Source of the DNA: Candidatus Alistipes avicola
Lineage (GTDB): Bacteria > Bacteroidota > Bacteroidia > Bacteroidales > Rikenellaceae
Assembly: GCA_019118565.1 (NCBI GenBank)
Contig: DWYR01000025.1
Span: 100,493 to 164,492 of the forward strand
Direction: 5' to 3'
DNA: 64,000 bases
Below are positions 47,956-57,407 of this stretch, piece after piece. The notes under the pieces were generated by a model. It had not been told where the DNA came from. It made no database searches and saw only the letters and a program-made list of their open reading frames with translations. Both the position numbers and the translations under genes were made by a program. Position 1 is the stretch's first letter, and each line of letters opens with the position of its first letter.

Positions 47956-48630
47956 CTACTTTTGAACAGGTTGATTCAGAATATCCATAAAGGCGATCGA
48001 GTTGGCCTCCATACGGAATACCAGTTTCTCGATGCGGGCTACCAGGTAGTTATAGCCGAAATAGGCCGGGATACCGACAATCAGACCGCCTACCGTCGTA
48101 ACCATCGCCACATACATACCGCTCGACAACAACGACATGTCGACCGTACCGCCGGCTGCCGCCATATCCATGAAGGTCTGCACCATACCGATTACCGTCC
48201 CCAGGAAACCGATCATCGGGGCACCGCCGGCAATGGTTGCCAGCAACGGAAGGTTCGTCTCGAGGCGCGAAACTTCGAGGTTGGCCACATTCTCGATAGC
48301 CGTCTGCACGTCACTCATCGGACGGCCGATACGGCCGATACCCTTCTCGACCATACGGGCAATGGGCGTATCGGTCTTCTTGCAAAGATCCAACGCCGCT
48401 GCAATCTTGCCATCGGAGATATAGTCGCGGATCCGGTTCATGAAGTTCATATCGAAAACCGATGCCTTGCGGATTGCCAGGAAACGCTCCACGAAAATGA
48501 AGATCGTGATGCCGCCCAAAATCAGCAACACCCACATCAGCCAGCCGCCTTTCATAAACAACTCACCAAGACCCATACGAGTCTGTTCCACTACCGCCTC
48601 TTCCACGGCGGCCTGTAACAATGTCATCAT
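47956..48630 (-). CDS. exbB: ExbB/MotA/TolQ proton channel
   Basis: 224 residues. Three membrane helices: GGWLMWVLLILGGITIFIFVERFLAI, NLPLLATIAGGAPMIGFLGTVIGMVQTF with the family signature, and LSSGMYVAMVTTVGGLIVGIPAYFGYNYLV. Powers the TonB protein that follows. First gene of the operon exbB-exbD-tonB-DUF1573-amidohydrolase. Confidence 0.93.
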   Translation of the reverse strand: MMTLLQAAVEEAVVEQTRMGLGELFMKGGWLMWVLLILGGITIFIFVERFLAIRKASVFDMNFMNRIRDYISDGKIAAALDLCKKTDTPIARMVEKGIGRIGRPMSDVQTAIENVANLEVSRLETNLPLLATIAGGAPMIGFLGTVIGMVQTFMDMAAAGGTVDMSLLSSGMYVAMVTTVGGLIVGIPAYFGYNYLVARIEKLVFRMEANSIAFMDILNQPVQK

Positions 48631-48806
48631 AATGTTTCGTTAAAATTTATTCGTTATTTCCCTTTTACTCTTTTCTTCGTATCCATACTTCACAAAACCG
48701 ACGATTCCAGGAGTCGGGTCATCCCCTTCAGAGTATCGGACGGACCTTCGGACTTACGTTCCCGATCGGGTGCGTAAAGATACGACAATGTTGGATAAAA
48801 TCGCGT

Positions 48807-51800
48807 TTATTTCGCACTTTTCTGTTCGTTTTCAGGCTCTGTGGCCACCGTGTCCGACGGCGCGAGCGAAGGCAAGCCCTCCTTTTCCCTTCGCCGCTCC
48901 TCTTTCTGACGGGCCTTCTCAGCTCGCCGGGCCTTACGTCTCTCCTGACGCTCCTTACTTATAAAACGGTCGCGAATCCGCTGTTTCAGATCCTTGAAGT
49001 TGTTGAAATCCTCCTTGTAAACAATACCCAGACCGGTCTCCTGCAGACCCTGGTTCTCGTCGAAACGGTCGATCGTCTGGGTAAAGACCTTCAACTGCAA
49101 GTTTCCCGAACGGTCGATCAGCCACGTCACGTGCGCCTCACCCATGAAGTTCGAAAGGTTGTTCGATGTCGCCTGCTTGTTATCCATGATGTAGTTACCC
49201 TCCACCTCAACCAGCAAGCGGTTGTTGATCAAGTTCGTCGAGAAACCGAAGTCCAACTCGTCACTGGTAATCTCCGAACCGGGACGGTAATTGAACAGGA
49301 TCCGGTATTCGTCCGTCGAGAACCAGTTGCTGACCTGATTCGAAAGCAGTTCCAGACCGGTAGCTGCACCGGTCGAGGCCCCCAATCCGGAGTTTCCCGA
49401 AAGCATATTCTCGGAAGCAAAACTCCCCAACAGCAGCAGGTACATGAACTGTTTGGTTTCGTTGTTGTTCAAGGCGCTGGCAACGGCAGCCTGCGTCTCC
49501 ACATCGGCTACCGGAACATCTACGGCAAACGAGAACTGCGGGTCGGTCAATCGGCCGCCGATATGCAATCGACATTCAACCGGTACCGAACGATCCGCCA
49601 CACCGCCACTACCGCTCTGCCCGTTCGTTCCCGACGTTCCGAGCAATGGCTGCAGGGAGGCTTTCAATTTGTAAATAGCCGTAATATCGAGACGGGCATC
49701 TATCGGCTCGCCCGTCCACTGGATCATTGAGCCACCCTCCAGAATAAAGCGCTTGTTGACGATCGGCGGCAAGGTAAACAGGTAGTTCCCTTCGGTAAGC
49801 GTATAGTCGCCGTACATATCGAAAACGTTGTTCTGCGGATTGATATGCAGGTTCAACTGGCCGTTTCCACGTCCTTTCAAAATATTGCCGGTTGTCGGGT
49901 CGACCATCAACTGGAAAGCCGTATTGTCCTTTACATTGAGCGACATCGTAATATCCATCGAACTGCCGACCGTCTCCTTCTTCCGGTTCTTACGCTGGAA
50001 CAGCATCTTCTTGCGGACCAGATAGTCGGTCGTATCGGTCCGCTCGGGCGAAACAAACGTTACAAAATCCGAAGTCTTCACACTCGATGCACCCGAAAGC
50101 GGCATGAAGAACTCGGAGTCATCTTCGGTCGTAGCCACGATATTCATACGGACACCACCCTTGCTGCCGGCAATCGTCGCTGCACCCGATGCAAAGATCT
50201 TACCATAGAAAAGATCATTATCCTTGTTGGTCGTATTCAGCACCAGCAACTCCTGCGGCTGGACGTTGACCGAATAGGAGATATTCGAGAGGTGTTCCAG
50301 ATTCAGATCGAGCGAGAACAATCCCTTGTTGTTCAACGGGTCATAAAGCGGAATATCCTTTGCGATCAGATGGTTGTCCCGCACCTCGATCGTCCCTTCC
50401 GGCATCGTATAACGAACTTGTGTGAAATCGACCGTCGTGGCAAAATTCCGCACCTGAATCTCTCCGGACATGGCGTGATCCCCCGGTTCGCCCTGTAGCG
50501 TAATCCGGGCATCTGCTTCACCCTCGGTATTCTCGATCACCCCTTTCAGGATCGGATCCAAAGCCCCCAGATCAACCCCCTCGAGCATTGCTCTGACGTA
50601 ATAACGCCTTTTGGCAGGAGCATAGAATCCCACGGCCAGCGTATCGAGACTCTCGTGCTGCTGGATGATGATTCCCGCCCGATTCTGGGCAAAGTCCCAA
50701 CGGGAGCGAAGCCACAGGGAAGGAACCTCCATCTCGTTAAGAAGAATACTGTCGATTACGATATCGGCCTGCATCCGCCCGTCGCGCCGCACCGCCTTCA
50801 TCTTGGCATAACCGTTCGTTCGCCCATCAATGGTATAACCCAACGAAGAGGTTAAATTAGAGAAGGGGGCCAAATCGAAATCGCGAAGCGTCAACAAAAT
50901 AGAATCCTGCAAAGAGCGCGATACAACCCCGTCCAATAGCAGTTCCTGACCGTTGTAGGACATCCGGAATCGATCGATCTTTACACGAGCCGTATCGGCT
51001 GTGATGCCGTCGCAACGGATATTCCAAGTTTTATCCCCCTGTGTGAGATACGACGGGATCAGGTTGATCAGAATCTGACGACCGTCGGGGCCCGTTTCTC
51101 TCGCGAACTCCGACCGGAAGCCCAAGCGTCCCGAAGTATGGCTGACCGTATCGGCAAAATCCGTGATCAGCGCAAAGTGGTTATCCCGCGCACCGCCGTT
51201 CATTCCGACCCGGCTCATGTGCAGCCCCCCCAGGAAGATATCCTCCGTGGAGGCATCGAATACGAGCGAATCGCCCTTATTCTGGGCGTTGACACCCAGC
51301 CGGGTGATAAGCATATTGCCCCGTTCGATATAATCGGACGAAGCGGTAAAGGTAAGTTTATCCGAAACGGGATTGATCCGCAAATGCAACTGAGAACCGT
51401 CGGCCACCTGCAACCCGGGCAGGACGGCATCGGTCAAAGCGCCGACCCGTTTCAAATCGACGGTCAGATCCGAATAACTGTTCGACAACAGCAGAGTATC
51501 TAAATTCTCGGTCTGCTTCTCCGGCGTATCATCGAGCAACGGGATATAATCCCGTCCGTGTTGTTTCAAATAGGCGAATACCTCCTTATACGAAGTCTGG
51601 CCCTGATAGGTCGCATCGATAAACTCGGAGCGGAGCTGAATGAATTTATTATCCTGATTGTTCCGTCCGATCACGAAAAGACTGTCCGCCTTCAACTGCT
51701 GATCATTGAAACAGTAAACCGCATCGCGCACGGCGATGATTCCGTTCAAATCATCGAGCGAACGCCCGATAGCCCGCGCCCGCATCCGTCCCGAAAGCGA

Positions 51801-53432
51801 CGAGATCGAATCCCGGCGGTTGATGCCCAATGCCACCAGGTCCGCCTCGGCCAGATCCAACGAGAAATCGTAACGGGGCCGTTCGCCGTCCAGATCGATC
51901 ATGCCCGAGAAATCGAACTTCAGGTTCCGATCCCGCGCCTCGACATATCCGTTGAACTCCCGGTTGAGAAGATGCCCGTTCAACCGGAGCGAATCGTAAG
52001 CATATCCGTTGAACTCCAGGCAAGAGATTCTGCCGTTCACCTCCGCATCGGTATACTCTTTGCCGACAACGCCATTCACCCACGCGGCAAGCGACAGACG
52101 CCCCAACTGATCGTTATCCAGCAGTTTATTCAACCGCAAATTTTTAGTCTTGATCCGCCCTCGAACCGCTCGATCGCCCCCTGCACGGGGAGAAACGGCC
52201 AGATCGCAATCCAACCGACCGATCATCGAGGTCAACACCGCATCCAGATCGAATGCTGCAAGACCTCCCTTGAATTTACCGTTCAAACGGAGTTTCCCCG
52301 CATTATCGACAATATCGAGCGTCCCGGCCGGTATTTTTTTACCGGTCACCGAACGCACGAACCGATCAATATCCTTGCCGGTCGTAACCAAGGCAAGGGT
52401 TTCGACTTCGAAATTCGTCTTCCCGATGTCGGGCAACCCACGCACGGAAAGGTCCGTACGGAGCTCCGTTGTGCGCCCGGCTTGTAGGGAAGCAATCGAG
52501 GCTGAGAAATCGGATACAGGCCCCTGCATACTGACATCAATACGACCGAGCTCAAGATGCCAATCCTTCAATTTCGGGGAGAAATAAGCGATGTCGTCGG
52601 ACGAAATCGTCGAATTCTGCACCTCGGCGTAAAGATCGACTTCATCGACAAAATATTTATACCGGCTCCAATCGGTCCCGACCATCGTAAACGAAGAGAA
52701 CAGAATATCGGATCGTTCGGTGCGAATCCTCGCATCTTCCAAATTGAGACAACCGTTGGTGACGAACAGACGGCCGTTCATCTCCTCCACCTCGAAACCG
52801 CTACGCTCGCGGAAAGAGAGGCAATCGATCTGCGTATGGATATTGGGACCGTCCAATATGAAATCTTTTAACCGAGCCTCGATTCCCTGCAATTGCATGC
52901 TACCGAAATCAACTCCGTACTCGGGATTGCGGTGCTCAAGCCGTTCGATGCAAAAATCCAGTCCGTCCACCTGCAAATCGCGAATCGTCAGCATGAATTT
53001 ACCGGGGCTTTCGGGCCGATTCGGATCGACAAAAGCGTTGATAACCTCCTTGATATTCATCACGCTGTCGGGAGTCTCGCGCAAACAGAATTTACCGTCG
53101 CTCAACGAGGCCCGTCCGATCACCACTCCGCCGCCGAAGATACCGAAACTCGAAACACGCGCACTCAAACGCCCGGCGTATAGCAACGTATCCTGCTGGA
53201 AATCCTCAACATAGAACCCATCAATCGAAACCCGATAGAAAAGGCCCAGATGCACCCGATCGACATTTACACGCGTACCCAATTTTCGAGAGATGAGATC
53301 CGTTGCCTCATGCACCACATAATTTTGAACCGCCGGGATCTCCAACAGAATCGCAACGAACATGGGAAAGATGATCAGCAGCAACAAAGCCGCCGACAAC
53401 AATTTGCCAATTATCTTCACCATGCGACGCAT
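48807..53432 (-). CDS. tamB: Translocation and assembly module TamB
   Basis: 1541 residues, typical length. N-terminal helix LLSAALLLLIIFPMFVAILL, then AsmA-like beta-helical repeats across about 1000 residues (NVDRVHLGLFYRVSIDGFYVEDFQQDTLLYAGRLSARV is a recognisable opening), and a C-terminal DUF490 domain (GNILKGRGNGQLNLHINPQNNVFDMYGDYTLTEGNYLFTLPPIVNKRF). A charged K/R/E tail ends the protein. With TamA-like Omp85 proteins it aids outer-membrane assembly and lipid transfer; no tamA lies here. Promoter element TAAATTTG at 53458-53465. Confidence 0.93.
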   Translation of the reverse strand: MRRMVKIIGKLLSAALLLLIIFPMFVAILLEIPAVQNYVVHEATDLISRKLGTRVNVDRVHLGLFYRVSIDGFYVEDFQQDTLLYAGRLSARVSSFGIFGGGVVIGRASLSDGKFCLRETPDSVMNIKEVINAFVDPNRPESPGKFMLTIRDLQVDGLDFCIERLEHRNPEYGVDFGSMQLQGIEARLKDFILDGPNIHTQIDCLSFRERSGFEVEEMNGRLFVTNGCLNLEDARIRTERSDILFSSFTMVGTDWSRYKYFVDEVDLYAEVQNSTISSDDIAYFSPKLKDWHLELGRIDVSMQGPVSDFSASIASLQAGRTTELRTDLSVRGLPDIGKTNFEVETLALVTTGKDIDRFVRSVTGKKIPAGTLDIVDNAGKLRLNGKFKGGLAAFDLDAVLTSMIGRLDCDLAVSPRAGGDRAVRGRIKTKNLRLNKLLDNDQLGRLSLAAWVNGVVGKEYTDAEVNGRISCLEFNGYAYDSLRLNGHLLNREFNGYVEARDRNLKFDFSGMIDLDGERPRYDFSLDLAEADLVALGINRRDSISSLSGRMRARAIGRSLDDLNGIIAVRDAVYCFNDQQLKADSLFVIGRNNQDNKFIQLRSEFIDATYQGQTSYKEVFAYLKQHGRDYIPLLDDTPEKQTENLDTLLLSNSYSDLTVDLKRVGALTDAVLPGLQVADGSQLHLRINPVSDKLTFTASSDYIERGNMLITRLGVNAQNKGDSLVFDASTEDIFLGGLHMSRVGMNGGARDNHFALITDFADTVSHTSGRLGFRSEFARETGPDGRQILINLIPSYLTQGDKTWNIRCDGITADTARVKIDRFRMSYNGQELLLDGVVSRSLQDSILLTLRDFDLAPFSNLTSSLGYTIDGRTNGYAKMKAVRRDGRMQADIVIDSILLNEMEVPSLWLRSRWDFAQNRAGIIIQQHESLDTLAVGFYAPAKRRYYVRAMLEGVDLGALDPILKGVIENTEGEADARITLQGEPGDHAMSGEIQVRNFATTVDFTQVRYTMPEGTIEVRDNHLIAKDIPLYDPLNNKGLFSLDLNLEHLSNISYSVNVQPQELLVLNTTNKDNDLFYGKIFASGAATIAGSKGGVRMNIVATTEDDSEFFMPLSGASSVKTSDFVTFVSPERTDTTDYLVRKKMLFQRKNRKKETVGSSMDITMSLNVKDNTAFQLMVDPTTGNILKGRGNGQLNLHINPQNNVFDMYGDYTLTEGNYLFTLPPIVNKRFILEGGSMIQWTGEPIDARLDITAIYKLKASLQPLLGTSGTNGQSGSGGVADRSVPVECRLHIGGRLTDPQFSFAVDVPVADVETQAAVASALNNNETKQFMYLLLLGSFASENMLSGNSGLGASTGAATGLELLSNQVSNWFSTDEYRILFNYRPGSEITSDELDFGFSTNLINNRLLVEVEGNYIMDNKQATSNNLSNFMGEAHVTWLIDRSGNLQLKVFTQTIDRFDENQGLQETGLGIVYKEDFNNFKDLKQRIRDRFISKERQERRKARRAEKARQKEERRREKEGLPSLAPSDTVATEPENEQKSAK

Positions 53433-53457
53433 CCCGACGAATCGTTCTTTAAATTTG

Positions 53458-53465
53458 CAAATTTA
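53458..53465 (-). promoter_or_regulatory. -7 element for tamB
   Basis: TAAATTTG on the minus strand fits TAnnTTTG 26 bases before the start. Confidence 0.5.
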
Positions 53466-53720
53466 ACTATTTTTCGGAAATTAACCACGCATAGACCGAC
53501 ATAAAAGCGCACAAAAAAAGCTCCATTTCGCCACATCCGCCCGCCGGCCGGGAGCCGCAACGCCCCCACTCGCCATATTCACCCCAGGGGGCGACAAGCA
53601 TCCGCCGACAAAAAACACGCCGGAGCACGACTTTCCGCCCGCCGAATGGACAGGAGTTCAAAAAACGGAGAGAATCTCAACAAAACGGGACTGCCGTACG
53701 GATATTTGAAAGATATTTTG

Positions 53721-53728
53721 TATCTTTG
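53721..53728 (+). promoter_or_regulatory. -7 element for structured RNA
   Basis: TATCTTTG fits TAnnTTTG, with TTTG a little upstream at 53705-53708 (12-base gap, shorter than usual). Start of transcription near 53734. Confidence 0.55.
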
Positions 53729-53733
53729 TACCA

Positions 53734-53955
53734 GCAATGTCCAGGCATTGCCTACATGTTAGTTCGCCGTAAAGCGTAAAAGCTGTTCTCTTCGAGACGA
53801 AATCTGGTAAATTTCAAAACAAGGAACGAGAACAGACATAATTGTTTTCACGTCACGCTGTGTGGCGTGGGATTGTGTCTTATTCGGTTCCGAAGGTTTA
53901 CCAGAGCCTGTCTCGATACGAATAGATTTTCAATTCCACGCTTTTCTTTTTTTAC
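53734..53955 (+). ncRNA. Structured RNA candidate, 6S-like long hairpin
   Basis: Complementary segments nest in order: AAAGCGT 53771-53777 with ACGCTTT 53938-53944; TCGAGAC 53792-53798 with GTCTCGA 53910-53916; CTGGTAAA 53804-53811 with TTTACCAG 53897-53904; CACGTCAC 53849-53856 with GTGGCGTG 53862-53869 closing a five-base loop. Large internal loops separate the helices, especially between the first two. A small GCAATG/CATTGC hairpin lies at the 5' end and a C/T-rich tail (CTTTTCTTTTTTT) at the 3' end acts as terminator. This closing stem, open bubble and long hairpin is the 6S RNA architecture; identity as 6S is inferred from shape and length only. Confidence 0.55.
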
Positions 53956-54003
53956 AAACCGGCTCTCGGGGAATTGGGGGGCTAGAAAAAACATCATGCA
54001 ATC

Positions 54004-55781
54004 ATGAAAGCAACACTACAAAGAGCTGTAACTGTATTGGGTGCCGTTCTGTTGCTGCTCATCTCCTGTTCGAAGAGCGACGAGGGCAATCCCAACAATC
54101 CGAACGAGAGCGTTTCCGATCCCGAAGGTACAGTGACCCTGTCGATGCGCAATGGCAATAACGGCTCGACCGAACTCTGCGATTCGGGCATCTACATCGA
54201 TCGGGCCGATAATTTTACGGGAGGCTATTTTGTTCCGCTGGGGCCGATGCGGGGCTGGGAAATGTGACCCGTATTCCCGTCAGCGGCTGGACAGAGAAAG
54301 TCGCGGTGGCTCCGGGAGAGGGTTATGTAGCCTATTCGACGCAGACCGGCCAGTTCTATCGGCTATACGTCAAGGAGTACACGGTCAACATTCTCAACGA
54401 GGTGATCGGCGCTGAGGTCAAGTACCAGATGCCGTTCACCGGTTCGAAGGCCTCGATGAGGGTGTTCGAGACCCAAATCAACCTTCCGGCGGAGGGCGGC
54501 TCCGTCCCGATCTTTTTGGAATCGGACGGCACCATCGAGCCGATGTCGATCTCGATCCTATTGGATGCAGGCTACATCGACAAATACCGCCTCCCGGATG
54601 GCACTCTTGCTCCTAATAGTTTCCTATTCACAGTCCCGTCGAATACGTCGAACAAACCGATCGAGGGCTCCCTGCTGATCCAATTCCCCTACAGCGATCC
54701 CATAGAGTTGCCGGTGGTGATTGCGGGACAGCTGCCGACCCTGCAATGGTCGGATAATCCAATGAATGAGTGGAGCTCCGCAGCGCAGGAGTTTAACACG
54801 TATCTCCACATAACGAATACGACCCCCGACGAGGTGGAGTTCTCGACCAATTTTCCGGATTGCCGGATCGAGTTCCAGACGTACAATGAGGCATACCAAT
54901 GGATTTACCTTAAGGTTACCCTCGGAGAGAATAACACGGGACAGCCGCGGAAGGTGGTTCTGACGGCGCGTACGAAAGATGGGAGGGCTTCCGCCGAGAT
55001 CGAATTCACGCAAAAGGTGCACGATTTCCAGCTTGCTGCCGAGACGGTGAACTTCGACCGCCAACAGGGGAGCTATACGGTGAATATAACGACGACGGCC
55101 TCGGAATTCACCGCCGTGAGCAGCGACGAAACATGGTGCACGGTATCGAAGACCTCCTCGGCAATCGTGGTGCGTGCCACGGCCAACGACACGTCGAAAA
55201 ACCGGACGGCAACCGTTCGGGTAAGGCTCAACGACGGACAGACCAAAACGATCGAGGTGAACCAGAACCGTTTTGCGGCAGGCGACTACTACGATATCGA
55301 CGGCGTAACGGGCGTGGTCTTCTGGACCGAAGGGCCCCGTTGGAAGATCGTGTCGATGGACGAGACACAAGCGGCGTGGTCACTCGAACAGGTGCCGACC
55401 GGAGCGACGGATCAAGAGGACGGAGCCCGAAACCAGGCCATCATTCAGTCCATACCCGGATGGGAGGGGCTTTACCCGGCCTTTGCGTGGTGTGCAGCCA
55501 AGAATGCCGCGAACGCCACGGGATGGTATCTGCCGGCAAGCAACGAGCTATTGCCTCTGGATCGGGGGACCATGGAGGTAGTGAATGCAACCCTTGCGAG
55601 CAATGGAGGGAGTGCATATACGGGAGAGGGATCGTATTGGTCGTCAACCGAATATTCGAATAAAGACGCGAGGTACAACGCATACTATTCAACCGATATT
55701 GGCGGTGGCCATTATAAAATCAACACTAGTACCAAATCCAAAACCCAAGAACTCAAGGTCCGCGCCATCCATGCCTTCTGA
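54004..55781 (+). pseudogene. BACON/DUF1566-type surface lipoprotein, frameshifted
   Basis: Two overlapping frames of one gene. The first (54004-54267) has a lipobox ISCSKS (Cys22) and ends GPMRGWEM; the second (54264-55781) continues TRIPVSGWTEKVAVAPGEGYVAY. One inserted base after CGGGGC gives RGLGNVTRIP, the expected reading for this family. Downstream: bacterial Ig-like segment, a BACON domain (FQLAAETVNFDRQQGSYTVNIT... TWCTVSK) around residues 250-345 of the second frame, and a C-terminal domain of the fibrobacter-major/DUF1566 type (GWYLPASNELLPLDRG ... YWSSTEYSNKDARY...VRAIHAF). Intact length about 592 residues. Confidence 0.75.
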
Positions 55782-55960
55782 TGATATTGTCCGGAGGAGT
55801 TCCGAGCCGGATTAATCCCGTTCGATCATCGGGCGGCAGGCCTGTCGGGCCTGCCGCCTCTGTTTTGCCATCGCCCGACCCCGCCCGGCAACAACCGCCC
55901 CCGAATCCGGACAAGCCGTTGCCGCAGGGCATATTTTTTTGGCAATCCGGCGAAAATTCC

Positions 55961-55968
55961 TATCTTTG
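55961..55968 (+). promoter_or_regulatory. -7 element for tsaD
   Basis: TATCTTTG with TTTG at 55938-55941; the 19-base spacing matches the Bacteroides consensus. Leader about 20 bases. Confidence 0.7.
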
Positions 55969-55993
55969 CAACATCTCTTTTTTAGCGAAAACA

Positions 55994-57049
55994 ATGGATA
56001 TAACCATCTTAGGCATAGAGTCCTCGTGTGACGACACATCCGCTGCCGTCATCCGCAATACCACGTTGCTTTCGAACGTGATCGCCTCGCAGGAGGTCCA
56101 CCGCAAATACGGCGGCGTCATTCCGGAGCTGGCATCCCGCGCACACCAGCAAAACATCGTTCCGGTCGTGGATACCGCCCTGAAAGAGGCGGGAATCACC
56201 CCCGACAAACTGGATGCCATCGCCTTTACGCGCGGACCGGGGCTGCTCGGATCGCTTCTGGTCGGCGTTTCATTCGCCAAGGGACTCGCCCTCTCGCACG
56301 ACATTCCGCTGGTGGAGGTCAACCACCTGCAGGGACACATCCTCTCCCATTTCCTGGATCTGCCGGACCGCCAGTTGCCCCATCCCGACTTCCCGTTCCT
56401 CTGTCTGCTCGTCAGCGGAGGCCACAGCCAGATCGTCCGGGTCGACTCGCCCCTCGAAATGCAGATCATCGGAACGACCATCGACGATGCGGCCGGCGAG
56501 GCCTTCGACAAGTGCGCCAAGGTGATGGGACTGCCCTATCCCGGAGGCCCGGTCATCGACAAACTGGCCAAAGAGGGAAACCCCAAGGCGTTCCGCTTCG
56601 CCAAACCGCACATCGACGGGTTCGACTACTCGTTCTCCGGACTGAAAACCTCGTTCCTATACACGCTGCGCGACAGGGTTGCCGAAGACCCCGACTTCAT
56701 CGAAAAAAACCGGGCCGATCTCTGCGCCTCGCTCCAGGCGACAATCGTCGAAATCCTGCTCGACAAGCTGGTTAAGGCGGCAAAAGAGTATGATATTCGA
56801 GACATCGCCATCGCCGGTGGCGTATCGGCAAACTCCGGACTGCGTAACGGCGTTACGGCCGAAGGCAAAAAACGGGGATGGCGGACCTTCCTTCCCGAAT
56901 TTAAATTCACGACCGACAATGCCGCCATGATCGCCCTGTCGGGATACTTCCGCTACATGAACGGCAACTTTGCAGAACTCGACATCGCACCGGTCGCACG
57001 GATTGAAGATCTTGAAATGCAGCCCCCAAAATCATCCGAAAAAGAGTAG
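55994..57049 (+). CDS. tsaD: tRNA N6-threonylcarbamoyltransferase TsaD
   Basis: 351 residues from the ATG at 55994 (MDITILGIESSCDDTSAA); longer open frame upstream lacks homology-like sequence. The metal site NHLQGH, the kinase-like VSGGHSQIV and VIAIGGVS-type motif (IAIAGGVSANSGLR) are present. It attaches threonylcarbamoyl to A37 of ANN-decoding tRNAs with TsaB/E. Separated from the frameshifted lipoprotein by about 210 bases. Confidence 0.97.
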   Translation: MDITILGIESSCDDTSAAVIRNTTLLSNVIASQEVHRKYGGVIPELASRAHQQNIVPVVDTALKEAGITPDKLDAIAFTRGPGLLGSLLVGVSFAKGLALSHDIPLVEVNHLQGHILSHFLDLPDRQLPHPDFPFLCLLVSGGHSQIVRVDSPLEMQIIGTTIDDAAGEAFDKCAKVMGLPYPGGPVIDKLAKEGNPKAFRFAKPHIDGFDYSFSGLKTSFLYTLRDRVAEDPDFIEKNRADLCASLQATIVEILLDKLVKAAKEYDIRDIAIAGGVSANSGLRNGVTAEGKKRGWRTFLPEFKFTTDNAAMIALSGYFRYMNGNFAELDIAPVARIEDLEMQPPKSSEKE

Positions 57050-57068
57050 CTTCACCTCTCAACCATAA

Positions 57069-57102
57069 AAGCGTCCACGAACGAGCCGTTTCGTGGACGC
57101 TT
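57069..57102 (+). terminator. tsaD terminator
   Basis: AAGCGTCCACGA and TCGTGGACGCTT form a 12-bp perfect stem with a ten-base loop. Confidence 0.8.
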
Positions 57103-57407
57103 CTTGTATAAAAAAGGGGGAAACTTCCTCTGACACAAAAAAAATTATAATTTTTTTAATATTTTTTTTCTTTAACATTTTTTTTATTTTTTTCAACCTT
57201 GATTTCAAAATGTAATCATCACTCGAGACAATAGCAAAAAATCGCAACAGAATCCGCCCTCCCGGCACAACATCTCGAACAATCCTGACTCCCGGCATGT
57301 ATACAACTTTAAAATAAAATATATATATTTATGACAAACCAATTTCAAACCATGTCTATCAAAAGGCTTTTAGCCCAAAAATAAACCCTTTAATAACCTA
57401 AATAATC
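57103..57407. other. AT-rich region upstream of repeat lipoprotein
   Basis: About 305 bases. From 57125 to 57195 it is nearly all A and T with long homopolymer runs, and AT-rich again at 57310-57345. No gene is seen; probably promoter and leader of the 849-residue lipoprotein. Confidence 0.5.

Larger units (their letters stand above)
53433..53733. other. Intergenic region upstream of tamB
   Basis: About 300 bases with the tamB promoter near 53458 and the plus-strand -7 element TATCTTTG at 53721-53728 for the RNA candidate. Nothing else is recognised. Confidence 0.5.

Noticed and set aside
46648..48618. 656-codon plus-strand frame across exbB-exbD-tonB
   Set aside because: Spans three clearly recognised minus-strand genes; no family features.
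53841..53875. Hairpin as simple terminator or attenuator of the lipoprotein gene
   Set aside because: It is internal to the larger nested structure and lacks a T-run directly after it.
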